A stretch of 64,000 nt of DNA from JAEUHM01 sp964538625 (lineage in GTDB: Bacteria; Verrucomicrobiota; Verrucomicrobiia; Verrucomicrobiales; Verrucomicrobiaceae): positions 3,030 to 67,029 of the forward strand of contig CAZIGH010000028.1 in assembly GCA_964538625.1 (NCBI GenBank), given 5' to 3'. Shown here piece by piece: positions 35,387 through 45,185 of the stretch. Each line of letters starts with the position of its first letter. Position 1 is the first letter of the stretch. A program made the translations under genes and the position numbers. Under the pieces are notes generated by a model. The model did no database searches and was not told the DNA's origin. It saw nothing but the letters and a program-made list of their open reading frames with translations.

Positions 35387-36574
35387 TCACTTCCACACGG
35401 TCAGCGGGTTCTCCCGGAACGTAAGCGGAAAGGTCACCCTTGCTCCGCCCTGGATGTGAGAGGTGAAAACGGCGGAAATCATCTCCATCGTGATGCGGCC
35501 TTCTGCGGCGCTGCAAAGCGGATCTCGGCGCTGCTCGATGGCGTCAAACAAGTCCGCAGCTGCAAGCCGATGGTCCATGACTGAGGCGGTGACTTCCGGG
35601 TGGGGATCGGGCTTGCCGATGCCAGCGGTGCTGATGGGAATCCACTCGCGCGGTCCAGCTACGACGGTGGTGGGATTTCCGGAGAGGAAGTGGGCGAACG
35701 GGTTCGCATCCATGCGCATGTCGATCGTGCCTTGGGTTCCAATGATCTGAATGCCAAAACCGGCGTCCTTGGTACCCTTGCCCTTGATGGAAGAGAAAAA
35801 GGCTTTCGCCCCGTTCTGCATGGCAAATGTGGCGTGGATCTCATCCCCCACCAGTGGGGTGATGCCCTCCTTTCCCACTTCGTCGCGGTCCGAGGCGATG
35901 GCTAGACGACCCTTTTGATAGATCGACGCCGTGCAGTTGACCGGTGGGCCGCCGAAGGATGCGAGCAGGTTGAACAAGTGGCTGCCCAGCACCCACATGT
36001 CTTCACCACCACCACGCTGGTCTTCCTTCCCTCGCGCACGGAACTCTAGCACCTCGCCCAGCGTGCCATCCGCCACGAGTTCCTGAATCGTTTTCAACAC
36101 AGGCCAGTAGCGGTTGCGATGCGCCAGGGCCAGCCGCGTGCCGGACCTTTCGCAGGCCTGCACGATCTCATCTGCCTCCGCAAGCGTGCGGCAGAAAGGC
36201 TTCTCCATGTAGATGCCTCTGGCTCCAGCTTCCACCGCAGCCAGCACCATCTCCCGGTGCTGATCCACATGCCGTGGGCCGATGGCGACGATGTCTGGCC
36301 GCTCTTTGCCCAGCATTTCCCGGTAGTCAGCGAAGCCATGGTTAAGACCCAGTCTTTGCAAGGCAGCAGTGAGACCTTTTGCATCCGCATCCGCCACCGC
36401 CACGAGACGCGTGCGCTCCGAGAGCTTCGCCCACATGGTGTCCAATCCGTGCCCGTAGTTTCCCCGCCCTGTGTGCCCTATGACGGCCACCCTCAGCCTC
36501 TCGCCCTCAGCGGCGCGGACTTGTGTTGTAAACGCCAGGGCGGCGCTGGTATGGAGGAAATGGCGGCGGTTCAT
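35387..36574 (-). CDS. Tat-exported Gfo/Idh/MocA oxidoreductase
   Basis: A 395-aa oxidoreductase starting with a twin-arginine-type leader (MNRRHFLHTSAALAFTTQVRA). A Rossmann segment follows (RVAVIGHTGRGNYGHGLD), with the EKP-like YMEKPFCRTLAEAD and a C-terminal substrate domain. The start is the ATG at 36574, where the RR leader begins. Periplasmic members of this family bind their cofactor before Tat transport and often accompany sulfatases and glycan-degrading enzymes in PVC genomes. It is downstream of nothing on its strand and upstream of the sulfatase (72 bp gap); shared transcription is possible. Confidence 0.88.
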   Translation of the reverse strand: MNRRHFLHTSAALAFTTQVRAAEGERLRVAVIGHTGRGNYGHGLDTMWAKLSERTRLVAVADADAKGLTAALQRLGLNHGFADYREMLGKERPDIVAIGPRHVDQHREMVLAAVEAGARGIYMEKPFCRTLAEADEIVQACERSGTRLALAHRNRYWPVLKTIQELVADGTLGEVLEFRARGKEDQRGGGEDMWVLGSHLFNLLASFGGPPVNCTASIYQKGRLAIASDRDEVGKEGITPLVGDEIHATFAMQNGAKAFFSSIKGKGTKDAGFGIQIIGTQGTIDMRMDANPFAHFLSGNPTTVVAGPREWIPISTAGIGKPDPHPEVTASVMDHRLAAADLFDAIEQRRDPLCSAAEGRITMEMISAVFTSHIQGGARVTFPLTFRENPLTVWK

Positions 36575-36664
36575 GCTCAGGGACGGAACGGAGCAAGATG
36601 CACAGAGCAAAAGATTTTTGATGAACCACGGGCAGGCTCATGCGTTAAGGGTGGCTCGCCATTG

Positions 36665-38962
36665 ATGAACCCAACGACAGAAACCACACTTCGCTTCACG
36701 GGGGACTGGCCCCTCCTGCCGGTGATGGGTGTGGCCGCGTTTGCGGCCTTGCTGATGTGGCTGCTCTACCGGCGTGAGGTCCGGCTGCTGCCAGATCGCT
36801 GGGCTTGGGTGCCGGGCGCTTGTCGTTCCCTGGCTGTCTTTCTCCTGGTGATGGCTCTCGCAGGCCCCATCCTCAGGCACGAGACCACGGTAAAAAAACT
36901 TGGCCGCGTGATCCTGGCCCTGGATGGCTCCGGCTCCATGCGGCTGACAGATGGTGAGAATGCTGAGACGCGGTGGGAGCGCTTGGAGAAGGCCCTGCTG
37001 CAAGGTGAGACTCCCCTTCTGCAAAAGCTTACCCAAGCGGCAGACGTCGAACTCGTGAACTTGCGCGGTCGGCAGGTGCAGCGGCTCTGGTGGTGGCGCC
37101 AGCGTGGTGCGGATACCTCCGGCGACCCGCCGACCACGCTTCAGGTGCCGCCCGATGGCACGCTGACTGACCTCGACAGCACGCTGCGGCAGGCGCTGGG
37201 GCCCGTCACCGCAGGTAGCGCACTGGTGCTGCTCTCCGATGGCCAGCACAACTCTGACGGTTCACCAGAGGAGTTCAGCCAGTCGCTAAAGGCAGCAGGC
37301 GTACCCCTTTTCGCGGTCGGATTCGGTTCGGAAGTCTCTCCAGCGGACCTTTCAGTGGTGGATGTCGTCGCACCCGAGGCCGTCTTTGCGGAGGAGGTGG
37401 TGCGCGGTCGCGTCGTCATCCGAGATCAAATGCCCGCCGGACTGCCTGGCAGCGTGCGAGTGGAGGGAGCTGGTGGGCAAGTGCTCTGGCAGCAGGCTTT
37501 CAGCACCGATGGCAAAGGGGACCGCGCATTCGATTTCTCCTTCCCTGTCAAGTCCATGCCCTCGGCCGCAGCCACTCAGGGAGACAAAGCGCTTCGCCTT
37601 TGCTCCGTCACGGTGGGAGTGGCCGGAGACAAATCCAACCTAGAAAAGACGCGTGCCAACAACACCGCAGAGCTAGCGCTGCACGTCCTGGAAAAAAAAC
37701 GTCGCGTTCTGATTCTCGATGGACGTGCCCGCTGGGAGACACGCTACGTGCATAACCACTTCGAGCGGGACGAGCACTGGCAGACCGACTTGGCATTTGA
37801 TGATTACGGCAGTGGCTCAGACGGCGCACTGGCAAACGTTTTTCCCAAGTCCAAGGACGAGCTGCTCGGTTACGACCTCGTCATCATCGGTGACCTCCAA
37901 GCAGAGAGACTCGGTGAAGAGCGGCTTGCATGGGTGAAGGAGTTCGTGGAACAGCGTGGTGGCGGTCTGGTGCTCATCGACGGTGCGCGGGGTGGCCTGC
38001 GAAGCTGGGAGAAGAGCCGCGCCGCAGAACTGCTGCCCGTTCGCTGGACCGGTGAAGCCTCAGGCATGAGCGGCAAGCATGCCTGGCGGCTGGAGAGTGA
38101 GGCCGCCAGATTCCCGGCACTCCGACTCAGTGAGTCCACCTCTGCGAACGAGGCCCTCTGGCCCACACTGCCTGAAGCGCGCTGGGTGGCCACCAGCGAG
38201 GCGCTACCCGGTGCCGTGACCCTGGCCCGTTTGCGCGCTGAAGCGCAGCCACGTGAAGCTCCCGGCTTGGTCTTCCGCAACGCAGGTGCCGGAGCCGTCC
38301 TTTACGTGGCCAGTGATGAACTCTGGCGCTGGCGTTATCAAGTGGCGGACCTCTACCACCAGCGCCTCTGGGTTCAGCTTGCGTCATGGATCGCTGCGCC
38401 CCCTTTCCAGGCGGATTCGGGTCGCATCGCCATGGGCACGGACCGCTTTCGCTACAAGGCTGGTGAGCAGGCTGAGCTAAGGGTGCGTCTCACGGATGCC
38501 TCCGGCAAGCTGGTGAAAAATGCTCAGCCGCGCGCCTTCCTCCTGCTGGACGGCAAGGAAATGGCCGCACTGGAAATGGAGCCAGACGCCACTCATGCCG
38601 GAGTTTACCGCGCCGTGTCCCCCCCCCTCAAAGCCGGTCTATGGCAGGTAGCAGTGGAAGACGCACCCGGTGCTGCCAAATCATCCGCTAGGCTCACCCT
38701 GCGCGTGTCAGATGCATCCAGCCAGGAACTCAGCGCCCTGACCATGAACCGCATCCTGCTGGAATCCATGGCCCGCACCACAGGCGGACGCTTCTTGCGG
38801 GAGGAACAGATGGGAGACTTGGCAAGTCTTCTCCAATCCGTGGACCAAAAACAAATCACCGTGCAGGAAACGATTCTGTGGTCAAGCTGGTGGTGGCTCG
38901 GCGCGGTCATTCTCCTGCTCACCCTCGAGTGGCTCATGCGGCGCAAGCTCCGGCTGGTGTAG
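36665..38962 (+). CDS. vWA-domain membrane protein
   Basis: A 765-aa protein with two N-terminal membrane segments (VMGVAAFAALLMWLLY, SLAVFLLVMALAGPIL), a von Willebrand A domain with MIDAS residues DGSGS at 87-91 and LVLLSDGQHNSDG, then a region resembling class I glutamine-amidotransferase fold (RVLILDGRARWETRYV...LGYDLVIIGDL). A C-terminal membrane segment (SSWWWLGAVILLLTLEWLM) closes it. This layout recurs beside MoxR-type ATPase operons in Planctomycetes/Verrucomicrobia, but no MoxR or DUF58 gene is adjacent. The start is the ATG at 36665; the longer frame upstream is antisense to the oxidoreductase. Function unknown, probably envelope-related. Confidence 0.82.
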   Translation: MNPTTETTLRFTGDWPLLPVMGVAAFAALLMWLLYRREVRLLPDRWAWVPGACRSLAVFLLVMALAGPILRHETTVKKLGRVILALDGSGSMRLTDGENAETRWERLEKALLQGETPLLQKLTQAADVELVNLRGRQVQRLWWWRQRGADTSGDPPTTLQVPPDGTLTDLDSTLRQALGPVTAGSALVLLSDGQHNSDGSPEEFSQSLKAAGVPLFAVGFGSEVSPADLSVVDVVAPEAVFAEEVVRGRVVIRDQMPAGLPGSVRVEGAGGQVLWQQAFSTDGKGDRAFDFSFPVKSMPSAAATQGDKALRLCSVTVGVAGDKSNLEKTRANNTAELALHVLEKKRRVLILDGRARWETRYVHNHFERDEHWQTDLAFDDYGSGSDGALANVFPKSKDELLGYDLVIIGDLQAERLGEERLAWVKEFVEQRGGGLVLIDGARGGLRSWEKSRAAELLPVRWTGEASGMSGKHAWRLESEAARFPALRLSESTSANEALWPTLPEARWVATSEALPGAVTLARLRAEAQPREAPGLVFRNAGAGAVLYVASDELWRWRYQVADLYHQRLWVQLASWIAAPPFQADSGRIAMGTDRFRYKAGEQAELRVRLTDASGKLVKNAQPRAFLLLDGKEMAALEMEPDATHAGVYRAVSPPLKAGLWQVAVEDAPGAAKSSARLTLRVSDASSQELSALTMNRILLESMARTTGGRFLREEQMGDLASLLQSVDQKQITVQETILWSSWWWLGAVILLLTLEWLMRRKLRLV

Positions 38963-39059
38963 GCAGTCCAGCCCGCACCGAACGGCGCTGCCAATACAAC
39001 GTCAGCCGTGCCATGACTCCGTCTTGCCTTTGAAGTCGGGGCCGGTTACTCTCACCCCT

Positions 39060-39809
39060 ATGTGCTGCTTTTCTCGGGAAGTCCTCTCCGTCTCAGGGAC
39101 CAACCTTTTCGCACGGCTGGAACCGGATGGACGTCAGCACTTGGTTTATGCCATGACCGTCCACTCAGAGCAGGAGGTGTCCATGATCCTTCCCGTGCCA
39201 GTCAAAGAAGGCAGCGGTGAAGCTGCGATGACCTTCATCGACTTGTCCGGCTACCCTGAGATGTTTCAGGACATGGCGCGCGGTTTTCCCATACCACGCT
39301 CAGGCGGCGACCCGTTCGGCGCGGCACCAGCAGCTCCCAAACCGCTCAAAGTGGAGCGTGTGGGTGCCTTCGACGCCAGCTACGTGCCCACCGTGGCAGA
39401 CTTCGGCAGACTGGATGCACGCTTCCGTCTGCCCGATGGGATTTGGGAAAAACTGCCAGGATACGCCGCCTTCGGATTTGCCGTGTTCAAGCTCAGAAAG
39501 GGAAGGCGTGACTATCATCCCATGGCGTTCACCTTTCCTTCTGCAGTGCCAGACAGGTTGTTTTTTCCCACCCTGCACATCCACGACGGAGAAATCCACG
39601 AGAAGGCTCACTTTGACCACTCTCTTTTCTGTCAGGGCAACGGCATGAAACCCAGTGAGTGGCGTGAGTCCGCGCAACTTCCCGTCCAGTTCATGAAATC
39701 GGGCAAAACACAGGGCATCGTGCTACCGGGTCACCACCTCTATCGGAGACAACTGCAAGGCGAGCTGGCCAATACAGACTGGCTCGTGAAGGCCCGGCCA
39801 CCAGTTTAG
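39060..39809 (+). CDS. Conserved-looking protein of unknown function (MCCF start)
   Basis: A 249-aa protein with no signal peptide or membrane segment. It opens MCCFSREVLSVSGTNLFARL with a vicinal Cys pair, then has YAMTVHSEQEVSMILPVPV, a Phe/Tyr-rich middle (AFGFAVFKLRKGRRDYHPMAF) and an FPTLHIHDGEIHEKAHFDHSLF segment rich in His/Asp that could bind metal. I do not recognise the family. The start is the ATG at 39060 rather than the upstream TTG at 39024. It lies between the vWA and LamG-cytochrome genes on the same strand. Confidence 0.6.
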   Translation: MCCFSREVLSVSGTNLFARLEPDGRQHLVYAMTVHSEQEVSMILPVPVKEGSGEAAMTFIDLSGYPEMFQDMARGFPIPRSGGDPFGAAPAAPKPLKVERVGAFDASYVPTVADFGRLDARFRLPDGIWEKLPGYAAFGFAVFKLRKGRRDYHPMAFTFPSAVPDRLFFPTLHIHDGEIHEKAHFDHSLFCQGNGMKPSEWRESAQLPVQFMKSGKTQGIVLPGHHLYRRQLQGELANTDWLVKARPPV

Positions 39810-39891
39810 GCTCCGCCCTCCAGCGATCACCCTCACTAAAGTGGGGGGCCGTGCTTGCTGAAAGTTGCCCTCTGCCAGCGTTGATAAGAGC

Positions 39892-42800
39892 ATGATGCGC
39901 TTCGTCTTCTGCTCATTGCTCCTGATCTCCTCCATCTCCACCGCTCAAAATGACGCGGCTGGGAACGACGTGGCGGATCATCCACGGCCAGAGGCAGTGA
40001 TGCGCTGGTCGTTCGATGATGCCGCTGATGCGGGTCCGCAAGCCCCCTCATTCCCCAACCAGAAAATGGGTAACAAGGCCCTGAGGTTTACCGGAGACGG
40101 CCAGAAATCCTTTATCGAGGTCAAGGACAGCGAGGAACTCCGCTTCGGTCTGAACGACACGATCACCATCGAAGCCTGGGTGAAAGTGGCAAACGCATCC
40201 GGCACCCCCTACATCATCGGCAAGGGCCGCATGGGCACTAAAGAGTTCGGCCAGAACAATCAGAACTACGCCTTCCGCCTCCAGCACGGAAAAGACGGCG
40301 CGCAGATCGGCTTCCTCTTCCACAGCGCCTCCGTCGAGGGCAAGCCCGGCGAGTGGCACCGCTGGTGGTCCAAAGCCACCGTTCCTCTGGCAGGCTGGCA
40401 CCATGTGGCAGTCACTTACACCTTTGGCGATCAGAAGAGCATCAAAGGCTTCATCGACGGACGTGAAACGGACGGCACGTGGGACATGGGCGGTGCCACA
40501 GATCGCCCGCCCGTCACGGACGGGGATTCCGTATTTATCGGCACAGGTTCCACACGGGCCGCCTCGCATTCCTTCGACGGCTGGATCGACGAGCTGGCCA
40601 TCTACCGCGGCAAGGTGGATCTCGACTGGCTCAAGTCCCAGTACCAGTTCGTCCCGCCTCCACCACCCGTAGCGCAAAAAGACGTGCCCGCCGGGCGCGT
40701 GCTTGTGCAACTGGCTGAGGAAGGCATGATCCCAGCCAACGCTTGGCCCAGCGAAGCGCCGACGGTAGGTGAGACCTATACCGAAGACGTCTTCGGCTTC
40801 TTCAACGTGCCCCAGAAATACATCGAGACCGGTGTGCGTGGCGACCGCCATGTGCCCTTCCTCCTGCGAGCGGCAGCCACCGTGACGTTCCCTAAAGGAA
40901 AACATCGCCTCCTGCTGCGCGCTCGTGGTGCCACCAATCTCTATCTGGATGGAAAAACCCTCCTCAACACCCCATTCCCGCCGCAAAGCTCCGACGGTCA
41001 CCACCTCGTTGCGGAGCAAAAGGACTACCTAGACCTGGGTCCGGACTTCCGCTTCGCCCCTCCTGGAAACCGTGAAGCCTGGTGTGAGTTTGAGGGAACA
41101 GGCAAACCCCAGTTCATGGTACTCGAGACACTGGTGGGCAGTTACACCGGTAAAAACGTCCGCCGCCCCGAACTGGGAGAAACCGTAGTGGCCTGGTCCA
41201 GGGAAGGCAGCGAATCCTGGGCACTCGTCACGCCAGGTCAGCGCATCGTCCCCTACAACGACGAAGGATGGACGGCCTACGAGAAGGAACGCAACACCTT
41301 CTATGACACCATGAACGCCAAGCGCCGAGCCAAGCTACGCTCCCAATCTGAGGGCTACTGGCAGGAGCGCCGCAAGCAAGCCGAACGCTGGCTCGCCTCC
41401 ACAGAACCCGTCAAAGTGCCCGCGCTTCCACCCGGCTATCCCGCGCAAAATGCAGTTGACCACTTCATCGCCGCCCGCATCAGCTCAGTGTCCGAACAGG
41501 TTTCGCACAAGGGCAGTATCGACTTCTTCAAAGACGTGCTGCCCATCCTCGAAGCGAAGTGCATGGAGTGCCATCAGGGCCAAAAGGCCAAAGGGGATCT
41601 CCGTCTCGACAACCTGGCGGATGCGCGGAAAGGCGGAGAGTCAGACGGCCCCGCCGTGACCCCCGGAAAGCCTGAGAACAGCGCACTCATCGCCCGCATT
41701 ATCTCTAAGGATGAAGACACCGTCATGCCGCCGAAAGGCAAGCCCTTGAACAAAGACGAAGTGCGCATTCTCACCACATGGATCAAGGAGGGAGCCAGCT
41801 GGCCAGACATCCGCGCGGATCACCTTACTCTCACACCGCTTACTGATGACCTCAGCTTCCTCCGCCGCGCTTACCTCGACACCGTGGGAGTGCCACCAAA
41901 CCTCGAGGAAATCGCTGCCTTCCAGAAAAACCCGGACCGTGAGCAACTCATAGCCAAGCTGCTGGAAGACCCCCGCTGGGCTGACAACTGGATGGGCTAC
42001 TGGCAGGACGTACTGGCTGAGAATCCCAACATGCTGAATCCCACCCTCAACAACACCGGTCCCTTCCGCTGGTGGTTGTACGAGTCCCTCCAGGACAACA
42101 AACCCATGGACTTCTTCGTCACCGAACTTCTCCGCATGAAAGGCAGCGTGCGGCTCGGCGGCCCGGCAGGTTTTGGTGTCGCCTCCGGCAATGACGTTCC
42201 CATGGCGGCAAAAGGCACCATCGTCAGTGCCGCCTTCCTGGGCGTGGAAATGAAGTGTGCCCGCTGCCATGACTCACCCACCCACAAGTGGCTTCAGCAG
42301 GATCTCTTCGAACTCGCCGCCATGCTTGGCAGCCAGGAGATCGAAGTGCCAAAAACCAGCAGCGTGCCCATGGACAAAATCCACGCCGGAGGTCGCAAAC
42401 CCCTCATCCAGGTCACCCTGCAACCCGGCACCAAAGTGCAGCCCAAGTGGCCCTTCGCCGAGTTCGCGGACGACGCGGCGCTAAAGCTAGCGGAGAACCC
42501 CAAGGACAGTCGCGACGTCCTGGCTGCCATGATCACCGCGCCGCAGAACCAACGCTTCGCCCAAGTAGTGGCCAATCGCATCTGGGCACGCCTTATGGGC
42601 CGGGGCATCGTCGAACCGGTGGAGGACTGGGAGAAGGGCAAGCCAAGCCACCCCGAACTGATCGCCTGGCTGGGCCGAGAGTTTGTCCGCCTTGGTTACG
42701 ACATGAAAAAACTCGCTGGCCTCATCATGAACAGCCACGCTTACCAGCGCGCCACAGACCCCTCTCTCAAAGAGACCAGTCCGCTTTTCACCTCCCCTGC

Positions 42801-43530
42801 TCCACGCCGACTCTATGCCGAGCAGATCGTGGACTCCCTCTTTACTGCCACGGGGAAACCATTCCGCACTGAAGAAGTCTGCCTGGACATCGACAACCAG
42901 CGAGACCTCGGCAACAGCATCAGCCTTGGCAAACCGCACCGCTCCTGGATGCTCACCAGCACCAGCAACGAGCGCGACCGCCCCAGCCTGGCCCTTCCAC
43001 GCATGCAAGCTGTGTGTGATGTGCTCAGCGCCTTTGGCTGGCGAGGCGCAAGGCAGGACCCCATCTCCAAGCGGGATGCAGACCCCAATGTCCTTCAGCC
43101 CGCCATTCTCAACAACGGCACTCTCGGCGTATGGCTCACACGCCTGAGTGACGACCACGGCATCACCCGCCTGGCCCTGCAAGAGCAGCCGCTGGACGCC
43201 TTGGTGGATCAGCTCTTCCTCAAGCTCCTCACCCGAAAACCCAGCGCCGAGGAGAGACAGCACTACACCGCCCACCTCGCACCCGGCTACGAGAAGCGCC
43301 TCACCGACCTACCAGATGTCCCCGTGGAGAAATCCAATCGCGTCCGACCCAAATACGTAAGCTGGTCCAACCACCTCGATGCCGAGGCCACCACCGTTCG
43401 CCTAGCAGAGGAAGCCGCAGCCCGCAAAGGCGAACCTCCTACCACCAAGCTCAACGCGGCCTGGAGAGTGCGCCTTGAGGACGTGCTCTGGGCCATCGTC
43501 AACTCACCGGAGTGGACAGTAAGCCCGTAA
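39892..43530 (+). CDS. LamG, PSCyt1, DUF1549/DUF1553 multidomain haem protein
   Basis: A 1212-aa exported protein. A signal peptide (FCSLLLISSISTAQ) is followed by a LamG/concanavalin-like domain at about residues 45-250, an insert near 270-420, a Planctomycete-type cytochrome (PSCyt1) domain with CMECH near residue 557 and LRLDNLADARKGG, then DUF1549 (about 640-830) with a second CARCH near 790, and DUF1553 (about 870-1200, including AQVVANRIWARLMG). Such proteins are abundant in PVC bacteria and are thought to act in periplasmic polymer degradation; the reaction is unknown. The start is the ATG at 39892 with GATAAGAG just upstream; TTG 39865 is unlikely. Confidence 0.87.
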   Translation: MMRFVFCSLLLISSISTAQNDAAGNDVADHPRPEAVMRWSFDDAADAGPQAPSFPNQKMGNKALRFTGDGQKSFIEVKDSEELRFGLNDTITIEAWVKVANASGTPYIIGKGRMGTKEFGQNNQNYAFRLQHGKDGAQIGFLFHSASVEGKPGEWHRWWSKATVPLAGWHHVAVTYTFGDQKSIKGFIDGRETDGTWDMGGATDRPPVTDGDSVFIGTGSTRAASHSFDGWIDELAIYRGKVDLDWLKSQYQFVPPPPPVAQKDVPAGRVLVQLAEEGMIPANAWPSEAPTVGETYTEDVFGFFNVPQKYIETGVRGDRHVPFLLRAAATVTFPKGKHRLLLRARGATNLYLDGKTLLNTPFPPQSSDGHHLVAEQKDYLDLGPDFRFAPPGNREAWCEFEGTGKPQFMVLETLVGSYTGKNVRRPELGETVVAWSREGSESWALVTPGQRIVPYNDEGWTAYEKERNTFYDTMNAKRRAKLRSQSEGYWQERRKQAERWLASTEPVKVPALPPGYPAQNAVDHFIAARISSVSEQVSHKGSIDFFKDVLPILEAKCMECHQGQKAKGDLRLDNLADARKGGESDGPAVTPGKPENSALIARIISKDEDTVMPPKGKPLNKDEVRILTTWIKEGASWPDIRADHLTLTPLTDDLSFLRRAYLDTVGVPPNLEEIAAFQKNPDREQLIAKLLEDPRWADNWMGYWQDVLAENPNMLNPTLNNTGPFRWWLYESLQDNKPMDFFVTELLRMKGSVRLGGPAGFGVASGNDVPMAAKGTIVSAAFLGVEMKCARCHDSPTHKWLQQDLFELAAMLGSQEIEVPKTSSVPMDKIHAGGRKPLIQVTLQPGTKVQPKWPFAEFADDAALKLAENPKDSRDVLAAMITAPQNQRFAQVVANRIWARLMGRGIVEPVEDWEKGKPSHPELIAWLGREFVRLGYDMKKLAGLIMNSHAYQRATDPSLKETSPLFTSPAPRRLYAEQIVDSLFTATGKPFRTEEVCLDIDNQRDLGNSISLGKPHRSWMLTSTSNERDRPSLALPRMQAVCDVLSAFGWRGARQDPISKRDADPNVLQPAILNNGTLGVWLTRLSDDHGITRLALQEQPLDALVDQLFLKLLTRKPSAEERQHYTAHLAPGYEKRLTDLPDVPVEKSNRVRPKYVSWSNHLDAEATTVRLAEEAAARKGEPPTTKLNAAWRVRLEDVLWAIVNSPEWTVSP

Positions 43531-43567
43531 CCCAATCCGACAGACGTTTACCACGGTTACTTGGACT

Positions 43568-43588
43568 GCGGCAGCCTGCTGCCGCTTT
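43568..43588 (+). terminator. Weak terminator-like hairpin
   Basis: A 7-bp perfect stem (43568-43574 with 43579-43585), CCTG loop and only three T residues. It lies 38 bp after the DUF1553 gene stop. A second CG-rich hairpin follows at 43596-43611. Confidence 0.5.
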
Positions 43589-43654
43589 CCCCTGCCCGCA
43601 GCCCGCTGCGGCGACAAGCCACAAATCCCCCCGACCAACCCAGCAAAAAACGAA

Positions 43655-45112
43655 TCACTCAGACTGGTAGTTCACCGGCTCTTCAGTGATGACCACATCA
43701 TGCGGGTGGCTCTCCTTCAGACCACCTGCCGTGATGCGGACAAAGCGGGCCTTCTCACGCAGTTCCCTGAGATTGGCCGCACCCACGTAACCCATGCCGG
43801 AGCGCAGCCCACCCATGAGTTGGAACACGGTGTCTGCCAGTCTGCCCTTGTAGGGTACGCGCGCTTCCACACCCTCTGCCACCAGCTTGCCTGAAGAGTT
43901 CTGTCCATAGCGGTCTCCAGCTCCCTTTCTCATGGCCTTCAGACTGCCCATGCCACGATACTCCTTGAACGTGCGTCCCTGCCACCGCACCATGGCACCA
44001 GGGCTTTCACTCGTGCCAGCCAGCAAGGAGCCGAGCATGACGCAGTCCGCCCCTCCAGCCAGCGCTTTCACGATGTCACCAGAGTAGCGAATGCCCCCGT
44101 CTGCGATGACCGCCACGCCCGCTTCCCGCGCGATGGCTGCCGTTTCCTGAATGGCGGTGAACTGAGGCATCCCCACGCCCGAAATGATGCGAGTGGTGCA
44201 GATGGAACCCGGCCCCACTCCTACCTTAATGGCAGACACGCCCGCCTTTACCAAGTCCTTGGCTCCTTCCGCTGTCACCACATTCCCCGCCACGATCGGG
44301 ACTTGCCCGCCGATGCGAGCACGAAGCTGGTCCACCACTTCGATCACCCGCGTCGTATGTCCCGTAGCAGCGTCGATGAACAAGGCATCCGCCCCAGCGG
44401 CTACGAGCGCTTCACCACGGTCATAGCAGTCTGGCCCCACTCCCACCGCCGCACCGCAACGTAGCCGCCCCTGACTGTCCTTGCAGGCGTTCGTAAACAT
44501 CTGGCGCTTCTCGATGTCGGTGCGGGTGATGAGCCCAACCAGACGCCCCTTTTCATCAATGAGCGGCAGTTTCTCAATGCGGCGCATGTAGAGAAGCATG
44601 CGAGCTTCTTCCAGAGAGGTCTGGCGCGTGCCGGTGGCCAGCCGCTCACGCGGAGTCATCACGTCACTCACCGGTGTTTCATCGTTGCTCACATACCAGA
44701 GGTCTCGGCTCGTCACCATGCCAAGCAATAGCCCGCTCTCATCCACTACTGGGAAGCCGCTCACGCCTTTCTCATTCATCAGCGCATGGATCTCTCCCAC
44801 CGTGGTCCCCGGCTTCACCGTGAGCGGCTGGTGAATGACCATGTTTTCGCTGCGCTTCACCCGCGCCACTTGCTCCGCCTGGATGTCGATGGGGTTGTTC
44901 CGATGCACCACACCCAGTCCACCTTCTCGCGCCAGGGCGATCGCCAGCTCGGATTCTGTCACCGTATCCATGGCGGATGACAGAACGGGGATATTCAAGG
45001 TAATGCCCCCAGTGAAGGGTGTGGTAAGGTCTGCTTCTCCAGGTAAAATGCCGCTCAAGGCAGGCAGAAGAAGAACGTCGTCAAAGCTGAGTGCGGTCGT
45101 GATTTCGCCCAT
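43655..45112 (-). CDS. guaB: Inosine-5'-monophosphate dehydrogenase
   Basis: A 485-aa IMP dehydrogenase, which makes XMP from IMP with NAD, the committed step to GMP. The barrel start is ALSFDDVLLLPALSGILP; the catalytic loop is GVGPGSICTTR (Cys near residue 300) and the mobile flap segment includes YRGMGSLKAM. Two CBS domains lie at about 95-215. The C-terminus is YVGAANLRELREKARFVRIT. I placed the start at the ATG at 45112, where MGEITTALSFDDV begins; the upstream 16 codons are unlike the family. Purine-related like the PurN domain at 13 kb, but far from it. Confidence 0.95.
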   Translation of the reverse strand: MGEITTALSFDDVLLLPALSGILPGEADLTTPFTGGITLNIPVLSSAMDTVTESELAIALAREGGLGVVHRNNPIDIQAEQVARVKRSENMVIHQPLTVKPGTTVGEIHALMNEKGVSGFPVVDESGLLLGMVTSRDLWYVSNDETPVSDVMTPRERLATGTRQTSLEEARMLLYMRRIEKLPLIDEKGRLVGLITRTDIEKRQMFTNACKDSQGRLRCGAAVGVGPDCYDRGEALVAAGADALFIDAATGHTTRVIEVVDQLRARIGGQVPIVAGNVVTAEGAKDLVKAGVSAIKVGVGPGSICTTRIISGVGMPQFTAIQETAAIAREAGVAVIADGGIRYSGDIVKALAGGADCVMLGSLLAGTSESPGAMVRWQGRTFKEYRGMGSLKAMRKGAGDRYGQNSSGKLVAEGVEARVPYKGRLADTVFQLMGGLRSGMGYVGAANLRELREKARFVRITAGGLKESHPHDVVITEEPVNYQSE

Positions 45113-45185
45113 GTTCGACGGAAGACACGGCACCCGTTCAGTCAAGAAGAACTTCGGCAATCAAGCGCGTGCATGATGCTGCAAA

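Noticed and set aside
36119..36664. Extension of the vWA gene into the oxidoreductase region
   Set aside because: It is antisense to the oxidoreductase and the vWA protein starts naturally with its first membrane segment after 36665.
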